Shown here: piece after piece, positions 9,718 to 20,649 of the stretch | Numbering within the stretch: the first letter of the stretch is position 1 | Layout of the letters: every line of letters begins with the position of its first letter | Assembly (NCBI GenBank): GCA_021464415.1 | Contig: CM038466.1 | Span: 32,394,833-32,458,832, forward strand | From: Lonicera japonica | Taxonomy: Eukaryota; Streptophyta; Magnoliopsida; Dipsacales; Caprifoliaceae | Length of the DNA: 64,000 bases | Reading direction: 5' to 3' | Notes under the pieces: generated by a model | The model's input: only the letters and a program-made list of their open reading frames with translations | What the model was told of the DNA's origin: nothing | Database searches by the model: none | Translations under genes and position numbers: made by a program

Positions 9718-9786
9718 AAGTGAGCCCCCCCCCCCCCCCCCTAAAGCGCAATGGAAGTCACTAACCAAAGCCAGGGGCCTCATTGA
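9718..9786 (-). pseudogene. U1 snRNA relic with a C17 tract
   Basis: The middle of U1 is recognisable on the minus strand (TGAGGCCCCTGGC, TTAGTGACTTCCATTGCGC). The 5' end and the 3' half are gone. Where U1 has a short G run (AGGGGTGCTC), this relic has a homopolymer, read as 17 C on the plus strand (9725-9741). Confidence 0.8.
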
Positions 9787-9849
9787 GCTATATAAGCGAG
9801 AATTTATCAGAAAAAATTAGATTGTAAGGGATATCTGAAAAAGAGAGAC

Positions 9850-9941
9850 CCCTCCATAAATTGGAGTATGTTGTTGTATGCTGCGAGCATGCAGCATTCT
9901 TTTAGTTAAAGGTGAAAGAATAGTTCGCTTTGTGCTCCCGA
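9850..9941 (-). pseudogene. U5 snRNA relic
   Basis: The minus strand shows GGGAGCACAAAGCGAACTATTC, then CTTTCACCTTTAACTAAAAG, i.e. U5 loop I with two or more changes, then GCATACAACAACATACTCC in place of the 3' stem. The Sm site is destroyed. Confidence 0.8.
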
Positions 9942-10327
9942 CATATGTGCATGATATTTACAAAATACTGCTCTCTCGGTCTTCTACATTTTTCTTGCGC
10001 ATTTATCAGCTTCTACTTCTTTTTTTAATAAGGGTATCGGGAAACATTGTTTACATGGTCTACACCATTAAGCATGTTCTTCATGTTCACACTATTAAGC
10101 ATTATATCGAACATGAATCACCATTAAACATTGTAATGAACAAAGTCGTTCTTCTCAACAGGTCTCTTTAAAGTTCACACCCTTTATAACAGCAGAGAGA
10201 AACTAATCACTTGAAATGGTTGTTATTTATGTAAAATGTTGCATAAATAAAAATTGGTGAAAATAATGAAAAATAAATAAATTAGGTAATAATAAGGGTC
10301 AGTTCAAAATCTTTTATACTTTGATTT

Positions 10328-10509
10328 GGTGGGTGCACCATTCCAATGCAATAGCACAACATAAAAGTGACGCTCGAAGCTATTGTGGTGTGCACTCCCT
10401 TGAAAAAAGTTAATTTAATATCATGTGAGCCGATGGCTAACGTATCAGATATTAAACTGATAAGAACAGACACTGCACTTTATCTTAGCCAAAAGACCAA
10501 GAAAGGTGT
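10328..10509 (-). ncRNA. U2: U2 snRNA variant gene with a 15-nt internal deletion
   Basis: This is about 182 nt against 196 for plant U2. Starting at 10509 it reads ACACCTTTCTTGGTCTTTTGG with changes in the otherwise conserved 5' stem. The branch-point recognition region is altered (GCAGTGTCTG for GTAGTATCTG). A 15-nt block before the 3' stem-loop is missing. The promoter is still well placed: TATA 10534-10542 and USE-like ATCACATCGC 10573-10582. It could be transcribed, but the changed branch-point recognition sequence argues for a pseudogene or a divergent variant. Confidence 0.75.
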
Positions 10510-10533
10510 ACTTTTAATTGTCTCTATGTTTTC

Positions 10534-10582
10534 TTTTTATAGGGGTATTCGCTGGCATTCATTCTTCTCACAGCGATGTGAT
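10534..10582 (-). promoter_or_regulatory. TATA and USE-like element of the U2 variant
   Basis: CCTATAAAAAG (minus strand) lies at about -25 to -33 and GGATCACATCGC at about -64 to -75. The USE has changes in the CCC core. The spacing matches the intact U1 and U2 genes of the cluster. Confidence 0.65.
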
Positions 10583-10867
10583 CCCCACACTGGGTCAAGC
10601 ACTAACAGAAACAAGAAAATAAAAACCTAGAATTCAACTTTCAATGCATGCGTCAAGCATCAAGTCTTTGAAACTTGAAAGGTGACTGTTCAAAAAGAAT
10701 CTAGCGTTCTTGTGTTCTGTTAAGAGACAAAAGGGATTGAAATTCGAGTGAGATTTGGCATTTGTGAAAGGGGACAAATATGAATTCCTTTAGTAAAATA
10801 TAGTCCAATAGTTTCAGATTGGTAGTCGCTTCAAGCTAAAAAAACACTGTTAAATACATCAGTACCC

Positions 10868-10908
10868 ACTATACCTAGGCCATAAGCCTCACTGACCACC
10901 CATTGGCA
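10868..10908 (-). pseudogene. U1 snRNA short relic
   Basis: CCAATGGGTGGTCAGTGAGGC followed by TTATGGCCTAGG (minus strand) matches U1 stem-loop I/II sequence over about 35 bases. The flanks are unrelated. Confidence 0.6.
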
Positions 10909-11089
10909 TACACTAGAAGAGCAAATACAACAGTACCCACTACTATGCTAATGACATGCGAGTAAATACAACAGGACCCACTGAATTACATGACATAAAT
11001 ACACAACATTAACTTGAATTGTAGGGCAAAAAATAGGCATACATACAACAGGACCCACTGAATTACATTACATAACTACAAAAAATAGG

Positions 11090-11173
11090 CGTATGCCACT
11101 TAGTGTGCTTGCACACGGTATTCTTTAGTAAAAGGCGAACGGATAGTTGGCTTTGTGCTCACTGCACGGCTGC
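11090..11173 (-). ncRNA. U5: U5 snRNA gene (3'-shortened)
   Basis: The minus strand from about 11173 reads AGCCGTGCAGTGAGCACAAAG, then loop I CGCCTTTTACTAAAGAATACC intact, then GTGTGCAAGCACACTAAGTG, GGCATACGCC and a Sm-like TATTTTTTG. The closing 3' stem-loop after the Sm site (GGAGGG...) is not seen. A TATATAGC tract lies about 30-39 bases upstream, but the USE is weak. The RNA-defining loop is intact, so this is a plausible but shortened U5. Confidence 0.72.
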
Positions 11174-11593
11174 AATCTTTTTGATTAGTGCAAGATTGTG
11201 ATATGCTATATATTGCAAAATATACAGTGGGGAAACGTGATATTCTTTAGTATTTTGCACTTGAGCTGTTCTTGGGGATTGGGAAACGTGATACTATTAT
11301 TCACAAATTATTATTGGTCCATTGGAAGTTACATTTTGCAGGTGGTTTTTCCTTTGTAATTTACTTGATCTGATTAGCCAGAGCCAGCCAGACTTTGAAG
11401 GTCGTGTTTGGGGATTGGGTTTCCCCATGACTCGGTTTCTCTGGTTGACTCTTGAGGCAAATCTTTCAATTTTCTATTACATTCTTATTAAACACTTGCT
11501 ATTAGTTAGTTTCTTTAAATTTCAAAACTTCATTATTCTCAAATGATTTTGAACTTTATTTTGGTGGTATACGCCAATTTTGAACTTTATTTT

Positions 11594-11791
11594 GGTGGGG
11601 TATGCCAGACCAATGCAATAGTGCAAAACAAAGGCGACGCTTGAAAGTCCCAATAGCAAGCTATTGTGGTGGACTCTCCCCCTGAAAAAAATTAATTTAA
11701 TATCGTGTGAGCCGATGGCTCACATATCAGATATTAAACTGATAAGAACAGATACTACACTTGATCTTAGCCAAAAGGCCGAGAAAGGTAT
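11594..11791 (-). ncRNA. U2: U2 spliceosomal snRNA gene
   Basis: A complete U2 of about 198 nt. From 11791 it reads ATACCTTTCTCGGCCTTTTG, then GATCAAGTGTAGTATCTG with the branch-point recognition element, TGATATGTGAGCCATCGGC, the Sm site AATTTTTTTCAGG and the 3' stem-loops ending near CCCCACC. Plant U2 is normally about 196 nt. The promoter is at the right distance (TATA 11815-11824, USE ATCCCACACT 11854-11863). AAATAAAGTTCAAAA downstream fits the 3' box. It is probably functional. A 15-16 bp duplication of the downstream TGAACTTTATTTTGGTGG lies at 11548-11600. Confidence 0.92.
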
Positions 11792-11814
11792 GAGGAAAAC
11801 CTTCTCTTCAGCTT

Positions 11815-11863
11815 CATTTTATAGCGGTGTGGTCAGCCTTCCGCCTTCTCTAACAGTGTGGGA
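11815..11863 (-). promoter_or_regulatory. TATA and USE of the U2 gene
   Basis: CTATAAAATG lies at -24 to -33 and ATCCCACACT at -63 to -72 on the minus strand, the standard plant Pol II snRNA promoter geometry. Confidence 0.85.
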
Positions 11864-12861
11864 TAGAGCTAACCTGGTGTGTCTATATTTTAGTTGTGTT
11901 TTTCTTATTATTAAAACAAAGTAGGTGGAGATTTCAATTCTTGCTTCTTATGTCTTAGTCCCCAAATAAAGTTATAATTCTTAACAGCATTAAAACTGGA
12001 ATGACTAATTATTCCTTGGAAAAATAGGATTTCTGCAATAAAATTTATTTTTCTATTGTTATTTATACACTTTATCTTCCACCTCCAATCTCTTGCATTT
12101 CTTATGGTAGGCCAAATGCCTCTGTCCATATGATCGAGTTGAAGCGTTGGGCATTGGGATATGTATACTGAATTATTGACAATGTCTAACAATATAATTA
12201 GTCAGGCTAGAGATTCTCTTGATGGTAATCCTAATCTGATTCCAGTATAAATATATACAAACCTAAAGGTCATCAGGAAATAATAGATAAGAAGTCATCA
12301 CAGCTTGATTTTGTTCCTCCATACTTTGCCCAGTTAAGCAGACAAAGGAGGGGGGCCTTTCGGGGACTATGTTCGGCTCATTTGGAGTCTACAGACTGAA
12401 GTTTACATGAGTTGCATTTTAATATTTTATCAAATTTGCAAAAACAGATTTGATAACAGAGCCTGCTCAAATTTAGCTCCACTCTAATATTTATAGAGAT
12501 CCTGCCTGAGCTCAGTTCTTGAGCATCCATATTAATAGAAATCCTGCCACTTGAGCTTGGTTCTTGAGCATCCAACAGATCAGTTCAGGTTCGGAGTGTT
12601 TTCATAGCTAAAAACATCTAAAATCATAAGCCATGACCAAAACTTATGCGTCAAAGTTGCATTAGGGAGCCACAGCAGTCTAAATTAGGATAAAGTTGTA
12701 CTGTCTTTTATGTTTGTCTGCAATTCTGTTTTGAGGTACTGGTAATGAGAAATGTCCACTTTAATTGGTAATGTGTGCGCACATGGTCTATCTACACGTC
12801 CTTTACTACTTTTCATGCTGAACAAGTTACAAGAGAAAGAAAATTTGTAAAATGATTTTGA

Positions 12862-13009
12862 AGTCGCGTGCTCCCACTACCACAAATTATGATGTAGGCT
12901 CCACCGTTTGGTTAGGCCTTAGGCGAGCGCCCCTCCAAAGTGCAACGGAAGTCACTAACCTAGGCCATGGGCCCTCATGATCACCCATTGACACCATCCA
13001 GGTAAGTAT
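12862..13009 (-). pseudogene. U1 snRNA gene copy with a decayed 3' stem
   Basis: From 13009 the first approximately 130 nt follow U1 closely (ATACTTACCTGGATGGTGTC, TAGGTTAGTGACTTCCGTTG, CCTACATCATAATTTGTGGT with the Sm site). The final GC-rich stem is degraded (GGGAGCACGCGACTTC). A TATA is present (13034-13041) but no good USE is seen. It is probably inactive or poorly processed. Confidence 0.8.
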
Positions 13010-15685
13010 GTTTTTCAATGCTACTGCATTCCCTTTTATACACTTTCACCTCCCCTTTCATACACTTCCGGTGTCTTAAAAACATGCTTGAGAGTTGAGA
13101 GTTCCACCCCGCCAAAATAAAAATAAAAATCATCCATTGAGAGTTAACCCTCAAAGTCCCAAACTAATTGCACAAATGGGGTAAGATGAGGCTATGTTAT
13201 CATCGGCAAAACAACACTTCTGAAAGGTTTTACACTCTTGTTGTTTCTGGAATATAAATGGCTTATGGCTGCAAAACCAACAAACCAGTTTAGACTGGCT
13301 GCAAATACACTTGCCTGTCTACGTTTCTGTTAAGTAGCAAATGACAAAGGTTGATTGTTTATCCCTTGTTCAATTAAATATGTAGAACAAGTGAACAACC
13401 TAGTTTAGGTATCTATGAATTCTTTATCAAGATGATCGAACACAATATCAAACCAGAAATTATAAAATCTGGTCTTACAAACTCTTCCAAAGAGGAACTC
13501 ATAGCAAATGATGGATAAGATTATCCTCTTAACTCTTTCTCTCTCTTCTTAGATTTTCCACTCTTTCTAATTGTGCATATTTTCGCGTACCCATAAACAA
13601 CACCAAATAAGATTCCGTTTGTCCTCTTCCTTTTGAAGAAAAAGTATACTCTTAATTAGTACATGAACGGAGTAGTAAAGAATTTATTGCGCTCACACTC
13701 ACAGCAAGCACTCAAATTCTTTTTAACTTTTAAGCTGCTAAGGAGGAAAATTGGTTATTGCTGTAGCAGTAAGCACATAAACTTCTCTTGATTAATTTAG
13801 AGACGAGGAGATTACAGAATTTTGCTACGGGATATATGCATAAAAGGCTTGCTCAGGAGGTTGTAAGTTACGATATTTGACACTTGCGTTAGCATGTATC
13901 AATGTATCGGAATGAGTCCTTATCACTAAGTCACTTGCGTTACTTTTTCAATCTTTCTTCTCAACTTATTTGTATGCAAGTTACATGTGTATCGCCTGTG
14001 CTTAATGTTGCTTGTTATTCTAGTGCAAGTTCTTTTGAAAATTCCAACATGGTGGTACGGAGCTTAAAGAAGGCAACTTTAGAGGGTTGACATTTACTGG
14101 CATTGGTCGGAGTTTTGTGCGGGGGGTGGGGGGAGCAATTTTGACTTGTCCAAGATGCAGCGTTAGCACCTTTCGGTGGGTATCATAGGCATTAAGTGAC
14201 CATTCCCACATAGATCCAGTCCTTGGGGCTGTGCTCGATGAAATTACCTCAGTGCTGAGTGCTTCCACTTGGAATCACCTTCTCAATTAATCGACAATGT
14301 CTCATCACATAACACAATGGAAACGAAATTTGAACATATCTTTTGTCAATAGAAGACACATTTTTTGTAGTATATATGATCATTGAGCCAGCTAGTAAAG
14401 TGTAATATAATATGTTAAAGGAATGAACAAAATTCAACATTAATACTGATTTAATGTGGGAGTATCATTATAAATATTTTGTAAACTTGATTCGCATAAT
14501 AAATAGATATTTTACTGTGAAAAAGATCAAACATTATATATTCCAGGACAATAACAAAAGCAAAACAAGTGTAAAGGAAGTTAAAAGTAAAGAAAAAGTA
14601 AGACAACCAAAACAGGGTCATCATATAATAACATGTACAATATAATCATTTAATTTATTTAATTTAATTTATTTAATTTAATTTAATTTAATAGAAGAAA
14701 TTCACCAAGTTGGGCCCAAGTTGTGGGGTTTAAATTAAAATCCTCATTATTAAATGATAACACCCCCTTACTCATAATAAACCCATGTTGAGTTTTACAA
14801 TTTTTCCATGTGGGATCAATGTTTGAGACAACCACTCTCAACAATCTAGACATATTTGGGTTTCATTATTTTTTTTCAGTTTTATAGTTTCTTATTCAGA
14901 TCTCTATTAGAAGGATTAAAATGCATTTAGGGTATACAATTATTTTAAATTATCCACATTTATTTATGTTCTTTTGAAAAAGCAGATAATAATGACCATG
15001 GATGAACATTTTGTTTACTTTTGCTCCTTCAGTGTCATCTCAGTTGGATTTTAGTATCTTTTAACAACAATTTTAGATATTTAAAAGAATCAATCAGCTT
15101 ACTGTCTTTGTGATCAAGACTTGATTTTAAATTTTTTTTTTTTTGGGGGGGGGGGATGGGATTCAATATTAATTCCAAAAGAACCGACACATCAATGCGG
15201 TGATTGATAGATTAAGTCCACACATTATCACGCTATCTACCACTTTATTTGAGTCTTTGTTTTTGTATCAATTATGTCAAAAAAAAAAAAAATTAATTTA
15301 AGAACAAGAGAAAATACTTTTTCATCTCTTTATTTCTTTCCTTTTCTGTTTCTTTACCAATAATTTATTTCTCCATTAATTTTTTTCCATGGCAGAATAC
15401 TTATTTGTCTGTCTGCCAATAATTTGTTTATCTATTACTTCTCTTTTAGCATGGCCAAAAACTCAACTTGGATTGTCAAACAAATCGTTGTGGAACATTT
15501 CTAATTAGAGCCTCATTTAAATTGATACTCCATTTATGCCCATTTTAATAAAGAATATTGAGACGGCCAGGTTTGCCCTTATTCAAGTATGAATGCACAA
15601 GTGATGCTTTTATACATAAAGTTGCTCATATATGTGTTTCATATACAACTAGAATTGGGACACACAATACATGTGCAATATCATA
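13010..15685. other. AT-rich spacer at the centre of the snRNA cluster
   Basis: No credible gene was found. A pentanucleotide-type AT tract (TTTAA/TTTAT repeats) lies at 14646-14691. Isolated GC-richer patches (14090-14270) show no recognisable frame. This stretch separates the minus-strand snRNA block from the plus-strand block. Confidence 0.5.
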
Positions 15686-16240
15686 GAGTTCATAATAATT
15701 TGCTCGTTTAAAGATTACCCCTTTTTGCACTTTCATCCATGAAATTCATTTTGCATAACACTCGTCTTTAAAGTTTGCTCCGACTTTCACTTTTGCCCGA
15801 AACCCTACTTGTCATTAAGTTTTTGGATGAAAAAGACCATGTGTGTTGTATGGACACTATAGTAGACTAAAGCGGTCAAGCCACTTTAATGCTCCAATTC
15901 TTAACTCATTTTGCCTTAATTAGAGCCTTCAATGGAACATAAATGCATTAATTTGTTCGCTTTTTTTTGTATTGTTTTTCCAACTCCATACTTTGACTTT
16001 GCCCTAATTTGGTCTTGAGACAAACATATATAAGAGTATTATAGTGTCTTAACCGTTTATCCCGCTACAGTGCCCACATACAATGCACATGTTCTTTTCC
16101 GTCCAAAAACTTAACAGTGTTTGGAATTTCAGACTAAAGTGAAAACTTGAACAAACTTTAAGGATGAAAGTTATACAAAATAAATTTCATGAACGAAAGT
16201 GCAAAAGTGAGTAAACTTTAAGAGGTTAAATTATTAATAA
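15686..16240. mobile_element. Non-autonomous element with approximately 200-bp terminal inverted repeats
   Basis: The left arm (15686 to about 15890) and right arm (about 16040 to 16240) are inverted copies with moderate divergence. Shared stretches include TTTTTGCACTTTCATCCATG / TTTTGCACTTTCGTTCATG, AAGTTTTTGGATGAAAAAG / AAGTTTTTGGACGGAAAAG and CACTATAGTAG / CACTGTAGCGG. About 150 bp lies between the arms. Long TIRs and no ORF suggest a Mutator-like MITE or foldback element. The target duplication is not clear. Confidence 0.75.
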
Positions 16241-17920
16241 CTCAATATCATGATTTGTTTTTTAAAACAATTTAATAATATGTTACTATATTTGGTAAAG
16301 TAGTTAAGTGAGTTTTTTATTTTGTGTAAAGTCATGGGTATAAATCTCGTAATTGAATTTTTCTATTTTCTTAGCATGTGGGGATATTTTCGTAATTTAA
16401 TTGAGACATCAAATAGCTCTCTCACACTTAATTAATAAAAGAAAAGAAGAAGTATATAAGTATAGATATAGATTATTAATAGTAGAGATACATCATGAGT
16501 TTTTAGTATTTGCACTAAAACTTAGTGTATGCGTTATTATACACTCAGTTTTCAAAAAAAAAAAAAAAAAAAATTCTAGAAGATTGTTACGAAATTGGTA
16601 ACATATATTAGAGAGTGGCAATGTTCAGAATCTTAAAAAAATATGTCATGTAGATAGCATGGTTACAAATTGTGATTATTCGAATTATTTCCCAAGCTTA
16701 ATTTTATATTTAATAAGTATATATATCGATTATTTCACTTATTTTTGTTAAGAATAATATATGAAACTTCCATGCACCGCACGTGATTTGTAACTAGCTA
16801 GAAAGAATATTAGGTATTAGGTGTTACCAGAGGGGAAACCAATTGATGAGTCCCACATTTGTTAGCTTTGAAAGAAGTATGAGTAAACTATATATATATA
16901 TAAGAGCTAAAACAATAGCTGAGAGTACGCCTTTTTTTGGGATTTGATTAAGCTCAAGTGTAATATATGTTTTAAATAGTTTAATTAATATGTGATACAT
17001 GAATCAACTAGCCGCATAATATTATATTAATTTTTTTCATGGGGAAGCCCCATAACTATCACTTGCTATTGGCGGTAGTGGATATAATTGTGACTGCAAT
17101 TGCTACATGGTATTAGACCATCCATTATGGGTAATTTAGTGAGAAAATTCCACTATGGAAAAATGCTAAAATTAGAAGAGAATGGTTGATGTCACTTGCT
17201 TCAAGGGAGAGACGAGTCACATTCACTCGCTTCTCCCTCTCTAATGCAACGCAACTTTGGCCGTCCATTTTCAAAACGTCTAAACCCTTCATCCACGAAC
17301 CTACAAATTATCGATTCATAAAAAGGATGACTTTCATCCCACACCCAATCACCATCAAACACGTCACACCACCACCCTTTTCACTTAAGAAGATTAAGAT
17401 GATACATATGGTAATTTGGGATGGCTTGAAATTGTATGTATAAGGAGAGTGATGGGTCAATGTGACCCGTCCAAGGGGAAGAATGGGCAATATTGACCCG
17501 CTAGTGGTTTTCCGGGCTACATTCACCCGTGGCTAAAAGTTAGCCCATTGTTAAATTTGGTCAGGCTATACCATACATGATAGCATTTGGTTAAATATAC
17601 CTTAGGAATAGTCTTCGTATTGACGTATCTTCTCCATGAAGCATGTCTTCCTCTATCTTATCGTGTAAATGGAAGACTGCTTCTATCTTCCTCCCGAAAT
17701 TTTGATCTTTTACCTTCCTCTTTCACTTTTTAATGAGGTTTCTACCCTAATTTTTTAGTATTCTCTTCTAATTCTAAAGTCCTAGAAACTTTTCTGATTT
17801 TATTCTTATAAAATTGGAATTATTCCTCCCCATCACATTTCTTTCATTAAAATAAATTAGAACTTGATATTAAATTGAAAAGTCATCCTTTTTTTTATCC
17901 TTTGAACCAATTTATCCGTA
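16241..17920. other. AT-rich spacer
   Basis: There is no gene signal. A21-type A runs (16552-16573), a TATATATA tract (16890-16903) and generic AT-rich DNA are present. Short open frames at 17186-17443 have no recognisable similarity. Confidence 0.5.
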
Positions 17921-17923
17921 TCT

Positions 17924-18460
17924 CTAAACTGAATTGAAGTCGGTTCTTTTCAATAAATTAAGATTTGCGTCGATTAGGTATATCATGGCGAATTCTTCAG
18001 AGAAAATGGGGTCTTCAAAGATGGAATTGGATAAGTGAGATTTTGAGTAAGTGTACAGCCTTTTCTGTTTGAAGAAATGATTTATCGAAATAATGATCAC
18101 CATTGATATCGACACGTCTGAGATCGCCAAATGTTCGGGAGTTCCTTTATTCAACACGTTTCCTTCTTCATGTTGCTGGATATAAAAATTCACCATGTGC
18201 TCCTTTGAACACCACACCAATCCCGAAACCTTCAAATCCAGGAGTCACTGTCGCATCACAATTTACTTTTAATTGATCTTTGGGTGGAGTTACCCATAAA
18301 GAGAGATACATCTTGAGAGGCGTTATACATACTAAAGAAGCTACCTTGAACTTAGCCAATGAGCCTTCCGTTTTGCCCACTATGCCAAGAGCAGACCCAG
18401 GTGACCGCTTAAATAAAAACGAATTATGACCACACCAAATCAACCATGACATAGTGAATA
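17924..18460 (-). pseudogene. LINE RNase H-like (RVT_3) pseudogene
   Basis: On the minus strand a 94-residue frame (18452-18168) contains [16 protein letters not shown] then [18 protein letters not shown], the classic P-x5-KVNxDA...GIGVV pattern of RVT_3 in plant LINEs and LINE-derived genes. A second frame (18235-17924) continues after a frameshift. It is not related by position to the RNase H relics at 1.5 kb. Confidence 0.65.
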
Positions 18461-18645
18461 CAAGCTATTTAAAATCTCCCATGGAATCCCAAATGAATTC
18501 TAACCATTCACAACCAAAATGGTTTACTAATATTAATAGCTAAGTATCATTTGATTAGACAATAACTAGCATATATGAATGAAACTACTGGTTTATACAT
18601 GGGGTGAAAAAAGCAACAGTCAAAAAACACACCCCACTTGTGTTT

Positions 18646-18770
18646 GCACCACATCAGTGTGAGAAGATTGAATGTTGGCCATCACAGCTATAAAAGGAAG
18701 GTGAACAGAGAAATGAAAGCATAAATTTCTCGGCCTTTGGGCTAGATCAAGTGCAATGTTTGTTATCATA
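18646..18770 (+). pseudogene. U2 relic with its promoter retained
   Basis: GCACCACATCAG (USE-like, 18646-18657) and CTATAAAAGG (18688-18697) precede ATAAATTTCTCGGCCTTTGG at 18721, a degraded U2 5' end that runs about 45 bases (GATCAAGTGCAATGTTTGTT). It then fades out. The U1 promoter begins 60 bases later. Confidence 0.8.
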
Positions 18771-18829
18771 AATTCAAAATCTGGCGAATTAAACAAGCAC
18801 TTAGTTAACTTTATAAGACTTGCCCTTAT

Positions 18830-18878
18830 GTCCCACATTGGAATGTATGAGATAGGAGGTGAAAGAAAGCCTATAAAA
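18830..18878 (+). promoter_or_regulatory. USE and TATA of the plus-strand U1 gene
   Basis: GTCCCACATTG (18830-18840) matches USE with one change. CTATAAAA (18871-18878) is 25-32 bases before the RNA start at 18903. Confidence 0.88.
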
Positions 18879-18902
18879 TGGAATGGAGTAGTACATTGCA
18901 AT

Positions 18903-19063
18903 ATACTTACCTGGATGGGGTCAATGGGTGATCAAGAAGGCCCATGGCCTAGGTTAGTGACTTCCATTGCACTTAGGAAGGGTGCTCGCCTAAGGTCTAC
19001 CCAAGTGGTGGAGCCTACATCATAATTTGTGGCAGAGGGGACCTGCGTTCGCGCGGCCCCTAA
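18903..19063 (+). ncRNA. U1: U1 spliceosomal snRNA gene
   Basis: A complete U1 of about 161 nt: ATACTTACCTGGATGGGGTC, GGGTGATCAAGAAGGCCC, AGGGTGCTCGCCTAAGG, the Sm site ATAATTTGTGG and the terminal GCGTTCGCGCGGCCCCT stem. The downstream AACAATAATAGTTATAATAA fits the plant 3'-end box. The promoter is well formed. With the U1 at 5052-5213 it is the best U1 candidate, and it is transcribed in the opposite direction. Confidence 0.93.
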
Positions 19064-19457
19064 CAATAATAGTTATAATAATTTTAATAATTATTCTTTT
19101 TAAGTACTGTAGGCACAAAAATATAATTTGAAGAGAATGACTCAAAAAATTTGAAATATTGGATAAAATGTTGTTAATTCTTGTGTAATTCTGGAACAGG
19201 TTTTTTTGTTTTATTACATGTTATTTGTGGATCTACTTCCATTTATTCTTTTATTGGTCCATTGGAAAATATATATTTGTAGGTTCTTTTATCCTTTTTA
19301 ATTTACCTGATTTGCTCCCAGATTTTGAAGGTCTAGTGTGGACTTCAAGAACATCTCCGATGCAAAATACTACAATGCATTTTGATTTATATGGGAAGTA
19401 TATCACATTTCTCTATGATAGTATATTTTGCAAGATATTATAGTAAATCACATTTTC

Positions 19458-19518
19458 GTTCCCACATTGAAAGAAGAAGGATGTAGAGACAGGTGCAGCA
19501 GAATAAGAATGCTATTTA
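19458..19518 (+). promoter_or_regulatory. USE and weak TATA of the plus-strand U5 gene
   Basis: GTTCCCACATTG (19458-19469) is a near-consensus USE at -82 to -71. CTATTTA (19512-19518), at about -28 to -22, is the only TATA-like sequence. Confidence 0.65.
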
Positions 19519-19539
19519 GCATCAAACAAAAATTCACGC

Positions 19540-19652
19540 AGTTGCGCGGTGAGCACAAAGAGAACTATTCTTTCGCCTTTTACTAAAGAATAAAGAATAC
19601 CGTGTGCTCACACGTTAAGCAGCGTACGCCTATTTTTGGAGGGATCTTTTTG
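19540..19652 (+). ncRNA. U5: U5 snRNA gene
   Basis: AGTTGCGCGGTGAGCACAAAG, then TTCTTTCGCCTTTTACTAAAG carrying the invariant loop I, GTGTGCTCACACGTTAAGC, CGTACGCC, Sm site TATTTTTGGAGGGATC. A 7-bp tandem duplication (AAAGAAT) in the loop I 3' strand lengthens one side of the stem. The promoter has a good USE and a weak TATA. It may be functional, but the duplicated 7 bases would unbalance stem I. Confidence 0.82.
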
Positions 19653-20523
19653 AAAAAGAGTTCTCCTACAATTTCAATTAAAATTTGTTTTATAGATTTA
19701 CTTTTGGTGGAGGACTCTATTTTGAAGAGATGCTGAGATGTACAATTTTTTTTTATGAATACTAATCATCTAAATGATTATTGTGCTTTTAGTAATCTTT
19801 AGTAGAACGTTCATCATGTAGAACGAAAGCATTCATTATCCAGAAGCACTAGATTAGAATAGGCTAAAATTTATTATTTTGATTTATGATACAGAAATGG
19901 TGGTTCATGGATTGGATGTGGAATAAGGAGATAGTGGTAAATTAGAGGTTGGCTTTTGGAGCAGTTGGGAGGTGGTGGTGGTGATGGCAGCGACTGGCGG
20001 TAGAACAATTGGAAGCTTGTAGTGGTGGACTGGTGGGGTATCAATGGTGAATTCCATTCTATTCCACTTGGTATGCATAGAAATCCCCTAAACCATCTGA
20101 TAGAATGCAATGCTATTTTACTTCATAGCATACAATTATTCTCTCCCGAGGGAAAAAAACCTAGTAATAAGCGGAAAAAACAATGTCATAGTTTGTTTTG
20201 TTTCATACATTACATCAAGAAGTGGAAGGGCTGTAACTATCCTTTCGAGTGTCATAGTTTGTTTTATTTCATACATTACACATCAATTTTTTGTCTTTCA
20301 TTCGAAACATAATCAAGAACACATTTTTTGAAAAAATAAAAGTCTGAATTATACTTGACAGTGTCAAGAATATAATAATGAACAAGGAGCAATTAATTGT
20401 AGAAAATCGCTAAATAAAAGGTAAGATGCAAAAAAGGAGTCCAAATGAATTACATATTGGCTAGCAGTGAAAGAAGGGTGCGCAAAGCTGAAACATAAAA
20501 CATAGATGACAAGATAGTTATAG

Positions 20524-20649
20524 ATACCTTTCTCAACCTTTTGGCTCAGATCATGTGTAGTATTTGTTCTTATCAATTTAATATCTGATATGTGGGCCAT
20601 TGACTCACATGATATTGAATTGCACTATTGCTTCGGCCTGGCACCCACC
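20524..20649 (+). pseudogene. U2 snRNA pseudogene with the middle deleted
   Basis: It starts ATACCTTTCTCAACCTTTTG and follows U2 through TGATATGTGGGCCATTGAC and GATATTGAATT. It then jumps to TGCACTATTGCTTCGGCC, losing about 70 nt including the Sm site. The promoter motifs are poor. Confidence 0.85.

Noticed and set aside
11664..11924. Short protein frames over U2 (also 10367-10630, 20364-20600, 21564-21779)
   Set aside because: The shared NLISCEPMAHISDIKLIRTD-type peptide is U2 snRNA read as protein.
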